This document shows, one piece after another, positions 6,462 to 14,626 of a stretch of 17,609 nucleotides of DNA. This DNA is from an uncultured Bacteroidales bacterium (lineage in GTDB: Bacteria; Bacteroidota; Bacteroidia; Bacteroidales; Paludibacteraceae): assembly GCA_937892015.1 (NCBI GenBank), contig CALAUY010000061.1:1-17609 (forward strand), given 5' to 3'. Every line of letters begins with the position of its first letter. Positions within the stretch are counted from its first letter, which is position 1. The position numbers and the translations under genes are program-made. The notes under the pieces were generated by a model that ran no database searches, had not been told where the DNA came from, and saw only the letters and a program-made list of their open reading frames with translations.

Positions 6462-7631
6462 TTATGGTACAACAGAAATAGATGTCGCTTTAGGATTGAA
6501 CCACTCGACCTCGCCGGGGTTCTCGGGGTCCTCGATGACAGTGGGTGCGCCCTCACTGCCCATATAGAGGTAGATGTCTTCACCAATGAGGTAGTCGTCG
6601 TAGTCAGGGCGCTGACTCGCACCGTTATTCGAGAAGATGAGGTGCTCGGTCAACCCGCTATTCGCCTCTCCGAGGTCATAATAGAGATAGGTGTAGTCGC
6701 CGACGACAGCCGTGCCCGTGACGCTCATGCCCGGCCAACCGCCGTTCAGGTCATCGACATCACCCCACATGTAGAGGGTGGTACTCATGCCCCAACCCAT
6801 TCCATCGAGCACATACACCACTGCACCGTCGTGCACGACCACTCCGTCGATATTCAGTTTCTCCACTCGACCATCGGCACTGATATGCAGATAGACGGGT
6901 TCGCTACTGAACGTGACGGGACCATAATCGGCAAGCTGATCTGCCCCGTTGTCAGAGAAAATGAGCGTCTCGCTCAGCCCTTCATTGCCCTCACCAATAT
7001 CGAAATAAGCCAGCTCGAGCCCGTTGACGGTCTCATAGCCCGTGACACTCATGCCCGGCCAGCTGCCGTTCAAGTCATCGATGTCGCCATACATGTACAG
7101 CGTCAGCTTACCGAAGCCGCTTTCGTCCTGCACATACACGACAGGCCCGTTGTGGTCAATCGTCACTGTGCCGCTGAAATATGCCGCCCAGCGATCAGCC
7201 CACACGTTGTTGGCCGTGCCGACAGTCGCATCAAGCGTGTGCATAACGGGTTGCCCCTTGATGTCGCGCTCACCGCCGGATTTCTTGCTGACGAAAGAGA
7301 AACCGTCAGTTAATGTCTTGCCGCTCACAAAATCTTCAGGGAAAAGGTAGATGCCCCATTTGTTGTCTGAGTTGGCCGCTTTCTCCATCTGCCATGCAAT
7401 CGTGCCGACAGCCGAGCGCTCGTCAAGACCATTGAACTCGCCGAAGATGTATATCTCATCATCGACGGCCGTTCCTACAGGAGCAATCAGTTCGAGCAAG
7501 ATGGCGTTGTCCATCACCTCAAACTGTGTCTGTTCGTGGTCGAAAACCAACTCCTTAGGTTGACAGCCCGCCAATGCTGCGAGCAGCCCCACCAGAGTCG
7601 GAACGCTATATAGTTTGATGTTTGTTTTCAT
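6462..7631 (-). CDS. SusE/SusF-like outer-membrane starch-binding lipoprotein
   Basis: This 389-residue protein has a lipoprotein signal ending LLAALAGC (C23), followed by QPKE, an acidic and lysine-containing start like the Bacteroidetes surface export signal. After an N-terminal domain (about 30-160) come two homologous modules, at 162-255 and 268-360, offset by 106 residues. Both carry DDLNGxWPGMSVTG and LIFSxNGAxQ, which resemble CBM26-type starch-binding modules. The protein would hold alpha-glucan at the cell surface beside SusC and SusD. It starts 43 nt after the susD stop and ends 14 nt before the amylase signal-peptide ATG. The assignment as SusE rather than SusF cannot be made from position alone; it replaces both here. 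Confidence 0.82.
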   Translation of the reverse strand: MKTNIKLYSVPTLVGLLAALAGCQPKELVFDHEQTQFEVMDNAILLELIAPVGTAVDDEIYIFGEFNGLDERSAVGTIAWQMEKAANSDNKWGIYLFPEDFVSGKTLTDGFSFVSKKSGGERDIKGQPVMHTLDATVGTANNVWADRWAAYFSGTVTIDHNGPVVYVQDESGFGKLTLYMYGDIDDLNGSWPGMSVTGYETVNGLELAYFDIGEGNEGLSETLIFSDNGADQLADYGPVTFSSEPVYLHISADGRVEKLNIDGVVVHDGAVVYVLDGMGWGMSTTLYMWGDVDDLNGGWPGMSVTGTAVVGDYTYLYYDLGEANSGLTEHLIFSNNGASQRPDYDDYLIGEDIYLYMGSEGAPTVIEDPENPGEVEWFNPKATSISVVP

Positions 7632-7674
7632 GTCAGTTATCTTTTAGTCTTATTGTCCATTAGTCTGTTAGTCC
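7632..7674 (-). repeat. Degenerate 8-bp repeats in susD-susE spacer
   Basis: On the plus strand four adjacent 8-bp units can be read from 7644: TTAGTCTT, ATTGTCCA, TTAGTCTG, TTAGTCCT. TTAGTC is exact in three. In the transcript they appear as AGACTAA or GGACTAA units in the leader of the SusE-like gene. The array is short and imperfect, so it may be chance, but other spacers in this window also contain tandem units. Confidence 0.45.
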
Positions 7675-9471
7675 TCAATAATTCGGGTTCTGCTTGAGGC
7701 CGGGATTGACGCTGAGAGCCGAAGTCGGTAATGGGAACCACTCGTACTTGCGGTCTCGCTTCGCGGGATAAGCTACGCCGTCATCAGTAGCACGTCCGAA
7801 GAACCACCATTGTCCTTGCGTGAACTTGTCGAACCGGCGCAGGTCGGTGCGGCGACGACGTCCCTCGCAGAGAAACTCCTGTCCCCATTGATCGAGCATC
7901 CACGCTTCGGGGTCGGTGATGGCAATGCGACCGTAACTCTTGGCATCGTTCGGGTCGGCAAAATAGCGCTTACGCACCTCAAAAACAAGGTTCTCTGCGC
8001 CACTGACATCTCCTGCGCGGAGCTTACACTCGGCAAGCGTGTAGTAAACTTCCGCCCAACGGAACTCCACATCATCGATATCCTGAAAATCCTTGCCCTC
8101 ACTTTCAGGATAAATAGGATAACGCACGAGCCGTACACCGGAGTTGGTCTCTCCCCAACGCGGCGACATCACGGGCTCAAGCGTGCGGCCGATAGTCGTA
8201 GCGCCCTCGAACTGCCCGACTTGGTCGGCATAATAGAGGTCCTGCCCGTCACGATCGGCATCGGCTTTGAGAACTTCACCCGTTCCCCAATTGGCTTTCA
8301 TCAGCCCGCGCAAGAAAAGGCCGCTATAGTTGCCGTTCTCCCACGTATAGTTGCCCTTACGGATATCCTTGTCGTTGAAGCGTTCGTACACGGCTCCAAG
8401 ACGATCATTATACGGCGGGTCAAGGAAACATTTAGCACCTTCCGAATAGCCGTAGGTGGAGTTGACAATACCCGAGTTGTCGTACGATGGCGCTAAACAG
8501 CAACAGTTCCACGCGCTTTGCGTAGAAGAGAAATCGAAATAGTCGGCATACGTGTAGGCCAAGAAAGGCATGTCGCGCATCCAGCCTGCGTTGAGCTGTC
8601 CGTTCTCCATGGCAAACGCCATCACCACCTCGGGGCACGTTGTGTTCGTCACGTGGTAGATGTCGCGGTAGTCAGATGCCAGCTCATACAGACCATAATC
8701 GCCGCCAAGCAGTTCACTCGCCAACGTATCGCACTCACTGAAACGTGCCGTGCCGGTGAACACCTCGGAATTCAGAAGCATTCGCATCTTGATGATACGA
8801 TTGACCGCTTGGTTCATGCGGTTGCGCGTAGCGTTTGTGCCGTCCTCACGGGGAAGGTACATATAGCAATCATCCAATTCAGAGCAGATGAAGTCATACA
8901 CTTTCTGACAACCCTTTTGGAAATCTTCGTCCGCAGAGCCCGGGATAGTGCCGTCATCTTGTGTATAGAGGGGAATAGCACCGCCCCACAACTCGAAGCA
9001 GTTGTAGTAAGCCCATGCACGCAACGTGCGCACTTCGGCGATATAACTCTCCAGTTTCTCGTCCGTCATGTCGAGGTCGTTCGCATCAAGTTGCTTAAGG
9101 TCACTGATGAGCATGTTGCACAACCCGATGGTTGACCACGCAGTCTCCCAAGTAGAGCGAATAATCTTCGACTCTGCAGTCCATGTATGCGTTGAGAGCA
9201 CGGTTTTTTCGCCCTCATCATAACCCCATAGACCGCCATTCCATACACGCCAAACAATCTGGTCGGCACTGAACTCATTCAGGTACCAGAAATATTCGAG
9301 ATAACTCATTGCGGCATTGCCGTAGATGGCCGCCACCGCACCCTTCACTGACGCTTCGTTCTGATAATAGACGGTTGCGTCGATGCGGTCAAACACTTGC
9401 TCCTCCATGTTGCAACTTAACAAGAAAAGGGTGCACAGGGCGAGAAGAACTTTTTTATTCGTTGTTTTCAT
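7675..9471 (-). CDS. susD: SusD/RagB-family glycan-binding lipoprotein
   Basis: This 598-residue protein is the surface lipoprotein that lids the SusC transporter and captures alpha-glucan. The signal ends LFLLSC (C20), followed by NMEEQ, an acidic surface-export-like stretch. The mature N-terminus has the family pattern YYQNEASVKGAVAAIYGNA, and the central part WAYYNCFELWGGAIPLYTQDD is a typical SusD TPR region. The C-terminal end FPLPTSALSVNPGLKQNPNY is the usual SusD tail. ATG at 9471 lies only 4 nt after the susC stop, so the two are almost certainly co-translated. Length and architecture are normal. Specificity for starch is inferred from the neighbouring GH97, GH13 and starch-binding modules, not from the protein itself. 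Confidence 0.93.
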   Translation of the reverse strand: MKTTNKKVLLALCTLFLLSCNMEEQVFDRIDATVYYQNEASVKGAVAAIYGNAAMSYLEYFWYLNEFSADQIVWRVWNGGLWGYDEGEKTVLSTHTWTAESKIIRSTWETAWSTIGLCNMLISDLKQLDANDLDMTDEKLESYIAEVRTLRAWAYYNCFELWGGAIPLYTQDDGTIPGSADEDFQKGCQKVYDFICSELDDCYMYLPREDGTNATRNRMNQAVNRIIKMRMLLNSEVFTGTARFSECDTLASELLGGDYGLYELASDYRDIYHVTNTTCPEVVMAFAMENGQLNAGWMRDMPFLAYTYADYFDFSSTQSAWNCCCLAPSYDNSGIVNSTYGYSEGAKCFLDPPYNDRLGAVYERFNDKDIRKGNYTWENGNYSGLFLRGLMKANWGTGEVLKADADRDGQDLYYADQVGQFEGATTIGRTLEPVMSPRWGETNSGVRLVRYPIYPESEGKDFQDIDDVEFRWAEVYYTLAECKLRAGDVSGAENLVFEVRKRYFADPNDAKSYGRIAITDPEAWMLDQWGQEFLCEGRRRRTDLRRFDKFTQGQWWFFGRATDDGVAYPAKRDRKYEWFPLPTSALSVNPGLKQNPNY

Positions 9472-9475
9472 AGTC

Positions 9476-12394
9476 TTAATGCAGATTGAGTGTTACACCT
9501 AAACAGAGTTGCGTTGCCGTCGGATAAGCCGACGACACATCCACGCCCGGAGTGATTCCCGTGACGGCTACTATACTCGGGTCGTTGCCCGAATAGCGCG
9601 TCATCGTAACGATATTCTTGGCAGTCACGTACAGTCGCAAACCATCCACAAGTTTGTCCTGCCAACGCCAATTGTACCCCAGCGTGATATTGTCGAGCTT
9701 GAAATACGAGCCGTCCTCTAAGAAATAACTGCTAATGACTCCACCGCCCGTCTTCACGTACTTGTCGGTTGTGTAGGCCGTGCGGAGCACGTTGTCGCTT
9801 CCACATCCCGCCAGTCCCATTCCATACTTTCGCATGTTGAAGATGTCGTAATCGAAAGCACCGGTGAAGAGGATAGAGAGGTCGAAATGGTAGAACTCCA
9901 GTGTGTTCGTCCAGCTGAGCGTATGTCGGGGAGCACCATTACCGATATTGCGTTTCCACGATGCATCGGCTGACCCGACCGGTTGTGCGTTGCCGTCGTT
10001 ATCATAAACAAGCATATTGCCGTTAGAGTCGATGCCCGCAAACGCGTAACCGTAGAACTGGCCTATTTCGCCGCCCTCTTCCACACGGAAGAAATACTCC
10101 GACGTGCCCACGCCGGGTTTTTGATAGAGGTCGAGATACGATGCTTGATAAACGTCATTCGACAGCTTAGTCAGGTACGTGCGCCCGTATGCATAATTGA
10201 GACCCATCGTCCAGTCGAGGTGCTTGCCGCGGATGATGTCACCGCTGAGGCTAATCTCCACACCACGATTGGTTGTTGTGCCTACATTCACAAGGATAGA
10301 CGGGTGCACGTAAGGCGGTTGAGGGGCTGTATATTGATAGAGCAAGTCAGGTGAGCGGCGGATATAGTACTCAACGCTGCCGCGCAGACGATGCCACAAG
10401 TCGAAATCAACACCGATATTATAGCTCTCTGATTTCTCCCAACTGAGCATGGGGTTGGCGTTCGACGACGATGCATAACCAACCACCCACTCGCCGTCCA
10501 TGAAGTACTGATAACGCGTGGAGTACGTGGATAACGACTGATAGCTGTCACTCGGCTCGCGCCCCGTCACTCCGTACGAAAAACGGGGTTTCAAACTCTT
10601 GACCACACCTTTCGCAGGCTCCATGAACGCCGCCGAAGTCATCTCCCATGCAATGCTGGCAGATGGGAAATTGCCCCAACGACTCTTTGTGCCGAACTTC
10701 GTACTGGCCTCGCGACGCAGACTTGCGCTCACAAAAAGCATGTCGCGCCAGTTGTAGTTGACGCGCCCGAAGAAACCGAAGAGTGCGTTCTGACTCTTGC
10801 CCGTCCACATGGAGGCCAGTCCATCTGCCAACCAACTGCCCGAAGCGATGTTGTTCCACAGCATGTTGTCGAACGTGAAATCGCGGTTCTCCGCACCCAC
10901 TTGTTCCCACGTGTGTTGCTCCCACGACGTGCCGAAAACGAACCGTAACGTGTGGTCGTTCATCTGGAAATCGTAGTTGAGCAACCAATCCACATGGTGC
11001 GTCCGGTTTTTCTGATAATTGACGTTGGCTCGCCCGTTGTAGCCGCCCCAGAAACTTTCGTTTGCCAGGGACGACGCGTATGTGTTCGACTTCAGGTCAT
11101 TGTAGTCGAGCGAATAAGCGACGGACGTGTTGAGGTTGTGGTTCTCGTCAGTATAGAGCTTCAGTTTGAGTCCCACATTAGCGAGCATGTACAGTCTCTG
11201 CCCGCCGGATGTGGTCTCTATCAGTCGCGTCACGGGGTTGGTGGCACCTGTCGTGCCGGTGGGTTGATAAAAGGTTCCATCGTCGTTATAGACAGGCATC
11301 GTGGGGTTCATGCTCAATGCATTGTCAACCTGTCCGTTGTCGCCCCACGTCTCATCAACGCATCGTCCCGCCAAACCGGCAGAGAGCGTCAGATAGTCCT
11401 TCAACATTTTCTGCTCCATGGCAAATCGACCGCCGTACTCGCGACGAGCGCTGACGATATCCAGGCCATTGGCATCCTTGTAGTTGAGTGAAGCACTGTA
11501 ACTGCCGCCCTTGACCGATGTCGATACGTTCACGTACTGGTTGATATCGTACGCCGCAGGACGTGTAATAGCGTCGTACCAATCAGTACTATATCCGTAG
11601 TCGGTGCCGCGGCGTGAACGACGAAACTCATCAGCTGTCAATACACGCATATGCGGTTTGGCGATATTTGCTCCGAAATACGAGTCGTACGTGACGCTTA
11701 TACGTCCCTGCTCTGACGACCCTTTCTTAGTGGTAATCAACACCACGCCATTGGCACCTCGCGTTCCGTAGATCGCTGCCGAGGCTGCATCTTTCAGCAC
11801 GGTGATTGACTCGATGTCTTGCGAACTGAGATTGCGGATATCTCCACCTGCAATGCCGTCTATGACGTACAAGGGCTCGTTACTACCGCTGAGCGAACCC
11901 GCTCCGCGTATCTGCAGCGATGACGACGCGTTGGGATCTGCAGCCGATGTGCTGTTGACTGTCAGACCTGCCACTTTGCCGTTCAGCATCTCCATCGGGT
12001 TGTTCATCGGACCTTTAACGAAATGCTTGCTATCAATCTGTACAATCGAACTCGACACCTCTTTCTTGCTGAGGCTACCATAACCGATGACCACCACTTC
12101 TTCCAGTTGTTCCGAGTCTTCACTCAAACTCACTCGCATGTCCGGTCCGACCGGCAATGTCTGCGATTGATAACCCATATACGAGAAAACGAGCAGAGCT
12201 CCCTCTTCGCACGTAATTTCAAAAAGACCATCAAAATCGGTGATAGTACCGTTGGTGGTACCCTCTACGAGCACTGACGCACCAATCAGCGACTCACCGC
12301 TTGTGTCCGTCACCACTCCTCGGAATGTGCGCGGTTGCGCCCCGACCCACAAGGCCAACCCAAGGAGCAGTACAATAAGTGTTTTGCGTTTCAT
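9476..12394 (-). CDS. susC: SusC-family TonB-dependent outer-membrane transporter
   Basis: This 972-residue protein imports oligosaccharides across the outer membrane with energy from TonB-ExbBD. The order is: signal peptide (MKRKTLIVLLLGLALWVGA, cut before QPRTF), a carboxypeptidase-D-like domain (FRGVVTDTSGESLIGASVLV), a TonB-box region (EEVVVIGYGSLSKKEV), the plug (IESITVLKDAASAAIYGTRG, ANGVVLITTKKG) and a long beta-barrel ending CLGVTLNLH. The final aromatic or hydrophobic residue is followed by His, slightly unlike the usual Phe end. I chose the ATG at 12394 because the signal peptide begins there. An in-frame ATG at 12526 would add 44 residues encoded by the GH97 end and the tandem repeat. 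SusD follows after 4 nt. Confidence 0.94.
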   Translation of the reverse strand: MKRKTLIVLLLGLALWVGAQPRTFRGVVTDTSGESLIGASVLVEGTTNGTITDFDGLFEITCEEGALLVFSYMGYQSQTLPVGPDMRVSLSEDSEQLEEVVVIGYGSLSKKEVSSSIVQIDSKHFVKGPMNNPMEMLNGKVAGLTVNSTSAADPNASSSLQIRGAGSLSGSNEPLYVIDGIAGGDIRNLSSQDIESITVLKDAASAAIYGTRGANGVVLITTKKGSSEQGRISVTYDSYFGANIAKPHMRVLTADEFRRSRRGTDYGYSTDWYDAITRPAAYDINQYVNVSTSVKGGSYSASLNYKDANGLDIVSARREYGGRFAMEQKMLKDYLTLSAGLAGRCVDETWGDNGQVDNALSMNPTMPVYNDDGTFYQPTGTTGATNPVTRLIETTSGGQRLYMLANVGLKLKLYTDENHNLNTSVAYSLDYNDLKSNTYASSLANESFWGGYNGRANVNYQKNRTHHVDWLLNYDFQMNDHTLRFVFGTSWEQHTWEQVGAENRDFTFDNMLWNNIASGSWLADGLASMWTGKSQNALFGFFGRVNYNWRDMLFVSASLRREASTKFGTKSRWGNFPSASIAWEMTSAAFMEPAKGVVKSLKPRFSYGVTGREPSDSYQSLSTYSTRYQYFMDGEWVVGYASSSNANPMLSWEKSESYNIGVDFDLWHRLRGSVEYYIRRSPDLLYQYTAPQPPYVHPSILVNVGTTTNRGVEISLSGDIIRGKHLDWTMGLNYAYGRTYLTKLSNDVYQASYLDLYQKPGVGTSEYFFRVEEGGEIGQFYGYAFAGIDSNGNMLVYDNDGNAQPVGSADASWKRNIGNGAPRHTLSWTNTLEFYHFDLSILFTGAFDYDIFNMRKYGMGLAGCGSDNVLRTAYTTDKYVKTGGGVISSYFLEDGSYFKLDNITLGYNWRWQDKLVDGLRLYVTAKNIVTMTRYSGNDPSIVAVTGITPGVDVSSAYPTATQLCLGVTLNLH

Positions 12395-12395
12395 G

Positions 12396-12455
12396 TGTGT
12401 TAATGTGTTGTGTGTTAATGTGTTGTGTGTTAATGTGTTGTGTGTTAATGTGTTG
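12396..12455 (-). repeat. Four perfect 15-bp repeats abutting the susC start codon
   Basis: The unit TGTGTTAATGTGTTG (plus strand; CAACACATTAACACA in the transcript) occurs four times without mismatch and ends one base before the susC ATG. It fills nearly all of the 76-nt spacer from the GH97 stop. The transcript here would be A/C-rich and largely unstructured. No Shine-Dalgarno sequence is present. Copy-number change by slippage would alter leader length without affecting either coding sequence. Confidence 0.95.
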
Positions 12456-12470
12456 AAATTATGGGATATC

Positions 12471-14462
12471 TTATTGTACGGGGTTGATTTCTGCGGCAAA
12501 ACCTCCCCCGGGTGCCATGCGCACATGCAACGTGTCGGCCGCAGTAACCGTCATCTCCTTTATGTTATGCGCGTACGGGTGCGCGAACCAATCGGCGTTC
12601 GGTGCGTCCTCGTAAAGCGTCACGCGGTACGTCTTATCAGAATCGAGCATACCAAGCGGCACTACAGCTTCACGTGCCTCATCGTCAGTGATTCCCCCCA
12701 CATACCAATCGTCCGTGCCGCGACCTTGTCGGGCAAAAATGCAGAAGTCGCCGATAGTGCCGTCCACGAGTATCGAGCGTTCCCAATCGCACGGCACATG
12801 CTCAATGAAACGGAAAGCGTCGGGGTGCTCCATGTAGTGTTCAGGCAAGTCACACGCCATCTGCAGCGGTGAGTAGAAGCACACGAACAGCCCCAATTGG
12901 TTCATCAGCGTCGAGTGGACACGCGTAGTCGGGATGATGGGGTTCTCGAAATGGAAAACGCCCGGGGTGTAATCTACCGGTCCTGCCATGATTCGGGTGT
13001 ACGGCAACACCGTCACGTGTTCGCAAGGACTGCCTCCATCGGTACTCCATGCGTTCCATTCTTGCCCGCGAACGCCCTCTTGTGATACGAGATTTGGATA
13101 CGTTCGCGACAACCCAGTCGGCATCACAGGTTCATGATTATCAATCATTATGTGGTATTTTGCAGCTGTCTCTATCACCTTGCGATAGTGACGTACGCCC
13201 GACTGCCCTTTGTTCCATTGCAAACCGTCCATCGTGCGGATAATGGGTGCTACGTAACCGGTCTTGATTACGTGGATGCCATGCTTGGCATGATAGCGAT
13301 AGATGCTGTCCAAGTCCTGCTCGTATGAAGCTGCATTCCCACCCGTCTCGTTGTGCCCGACGATGGCCACACCTATACTGTCGGCAAACCGGCTCAAGTG
13401 GTCCATGTCCCAGTCAGGGTATGGAGTGGTGAAATCAAAACTCTTCCAGTCCTCCCAACCGAGATTCCAACCCTCTGCCAGCACCGCATCAAAACCATGT
13501 TTGTTCGCAAAACGCAGATACCGTTCCATGTTTGCCGTGGTGGCTCCATGCTTGGGACCTGCTTCCCACGTCATCGTCTTGATATGCATCCCCCACCAAA
13601 TGCCAATGAACTTCATAGGACGTATCCATTCGGTGTCCTCGATGGCGCACGGCTCATTGAGATTCAGCATGATACGTGAGGCGACAAGGTCGGGCAAAGT
13701 AGGAGTCAATACAAGTAAACGCCATGGGGTGTTCAGTCGTCCGCGAACGTACACTTTCGCCTCCATATCTTTCGCCTCCTCATCTTTCCACGGGGTCAAG
13801 TACGTGCGTAACGTACTGCCATCGGCAAAGAGGTTCTGTGCGGGATAGTCGGTCAGTGCCGCCTCATGCAGGAAAGCGTAACTGCCGTCTGCCATCTCTA
13901 TCGTGACGGGCGAACAGACGGTGTCAATCTGCGAGAGCAACTGCTTCGTCCAGAGTCCTTCATAGTACTCGGTCCGCCATGGGATAGACCACACGTGCGG
14001 CTCTTCGGCAAAACAGTAACTCGTTGCCTCGTCAACAATAGTCATCTCCGACCTGTCGGGCGATGAGTAACGGAAAGCAATGCCGTCATCGAACACGCGG
14101 AAAACGATGTGCAACTTGTACCCGCTTGTGTGCCGCAACATCACCGTCAACTCCTCGTGTTGGTCTCTGATTGTCCGCTCTTCGCCCCACACCGTCTCCC
14201 ACGTCTCATCGTGCGTGGCGCGTGTGCTGTTCATTATGGTGAAATCGCGGGTCAAGTCCATCCGTTCCGTCTTGAGACCCATCGGTGAAGATATCAGCAC
14301 CGCTTTGCCGTTCTTCGACACTGCATAACGCGGCGCACCATCGTCGTTCAAACTAAAAGTGACACATGTGTTGCCATCGGGAGAGCAGACGGATAATTCG
14401 TCTGGAGAGCATGCCAATAAAACCGAGCATACGAGACAAAGATATACGACACGTTTCATCAT
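12471..14462 (-). CDS. susB: GH97 alpha-glucosidase, SusB-like lipoprotein
   Basis: This protein of about 663 residues belongs to glycoside hydrolase family 97. It has an N-terminal beta-sandwich, a (beta/alpha)8 core from about residue 290 (VASRIMLNLNEPCAIEDTEW, then KHGATTANMERYL), and a C-terminal sheet. The core motifs AEGWNLGWEDW, KTGYV, NHEPVMPTGLSRTYPN, SQEGVRGQEW, CEHVTVLPYTR and GPVDYTPGVF match SusB. Gly in KTGYV, where retaining GH97 enzymes have Asp, together with Glu in NHEP, points to the inverting alpha-glucosidase group. The signal ends CSVLLAC then SPDE, so it is predicted lipidated, whereas B. thetaiotaomicron SusB is periplasmic and soluble. Two adjacent ATGs (14462, 14459) are possible. 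The promoter at 14480-14511 excludes the longer frame. It is the first gene of the operon. Confidence 0.92.
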   Translation of the reverse strand: MMKRVVYLCLVCSVLLACSPDELSVCSPDGNTCVTFSLNDDGAPRYAVSKNGKAVLISSPMGLKTERMDLTRDFTIMNSTRATHDETWETVWGEERTIRDQHEELTVMLRHTSGYKLHIVFRVFDDGIAFRYSSPDRSEMTIVDEATSYCFAEEPHVWSIPWRTEYYEGLWTKQLLSQIDTVCSPVTIEMADGSYAFLHEAALTDYPAQNLFADGSTLRTYLTPWKDEEAKDMEAKVYVRGRLNTPWRLLVLTPTLPDLVASRIMLNLNEPCAIEDTEWIRPMKFIGIWWGMHIKTMTWEAGPKHGATTANMERYLRFANKHGFDAVLAEGWNLGWEDWKSFDFTTPYPDWDMDHLSRFADSIGVAIVGHNETGGNAASYEQDLDSIYRYHAKHGIHVIKTGYVAPIIRTMDGLQWNKGQSGVRHYRKVIETAAKYHIMIDNHEPVMPTGLSRTYPNLVSQEGVRGQEWNAWSTDGGSPCEHVTVLPYTRIMAGPVDYTPGVFHFENPIIPTTRVHSTLMNQLGLFVCFYSPLQMACDLPEHYMEHPDAFRFIEHVPCDWERSILVDGTIGDFCIFARQGRGTDDWYVGGITDDEAREAVVPLGMLDSDKTYRVTLYEDAPNADWFAHPYAHNIKEMTVTAADTLHVRMAPGGGFAAEINPVQ

Positions 14463-14479
14463 GTTGGTAAAATTTGCTG

Positions 14480-14511
14480 CAAAGTTACCAAAAAAAAATG
14501 ATATATGCAAG
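14480..14511 (-). promoter_or_regulatory. Promoter of the starch locus
   Basis: On the minus strand TAACTTTG (14480-14487) is an exact TAnnTTTG -7 element followed by CAGC. A 20-nt spacer leads to CTTG (14508-14511), a three-of-four match to the -33 TTTG. Transcription would start about 10 nt before the GH97 ATG, leaving a very short leader. No operator or direct repeat for a SusR-type regulator is evident beside it. Confidence 0.65.
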
Positions 14512-14568
14512 AATAATGCACCTTTTTTATGTGTTTTTCGCAAAAAATGTGCATTTTATCAAAAAATA

Positions 14569-14600
14569 TTTGTATATTTCGATTTTTTTTACTAATTTTG
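14569..14600 (+). promoter_or_regulatory. Promoter of ruvX
   Basis: TTTG (14569-14572), 20 nt, then TAATTTTG (14593-14600) matches the Bacteroidetes sigma consensus exactly and is followed by CAG like the other two promoters here. The start site near 14607 leaves about 20 nt before the ruvX ATG. It diverges from the starch-locus promoter, with about 57 nt between the two -33 elements, in an A/T-rich stretch. Confidence 0.75.
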
Positions 14601-14626
14601 CAGTCGTTTTCATAGAACAGTGGGAA

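Noticed and set aside
6438..7313. A forward 291-codon frame opposite the SusE-like gene.
   Set aside because: It is the antisense of a conserved lipoprotein gene, with no family motif or own start region.
7810..9135. Two forward frames of about 205-228 codons opposite susD.
   Set aside because: Antisense shadows of a gene with full SusD motifs; no promoter or recognisable protein features.
12395..12526. A longer SusC starting at the ATG at 12526 with NTLTH repeats.
   Set aside because: The extension overlaps the GH97 3' end and would bury the signal peptide that begins at 12394.
14463..14543. N-terminal extension of GH97 to 14543.
   Set aside because: The promoter -7 element lies inside it, and the lipoprotein signal begins at 14462 or 14459.
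14474..14626. Upstream extension of ruvX.
   Set aside because: It contains the ruvX promoter and has Phe/Lys-rich composition from A/T-rich DNA. The family starts at MGRLLAIDYG.
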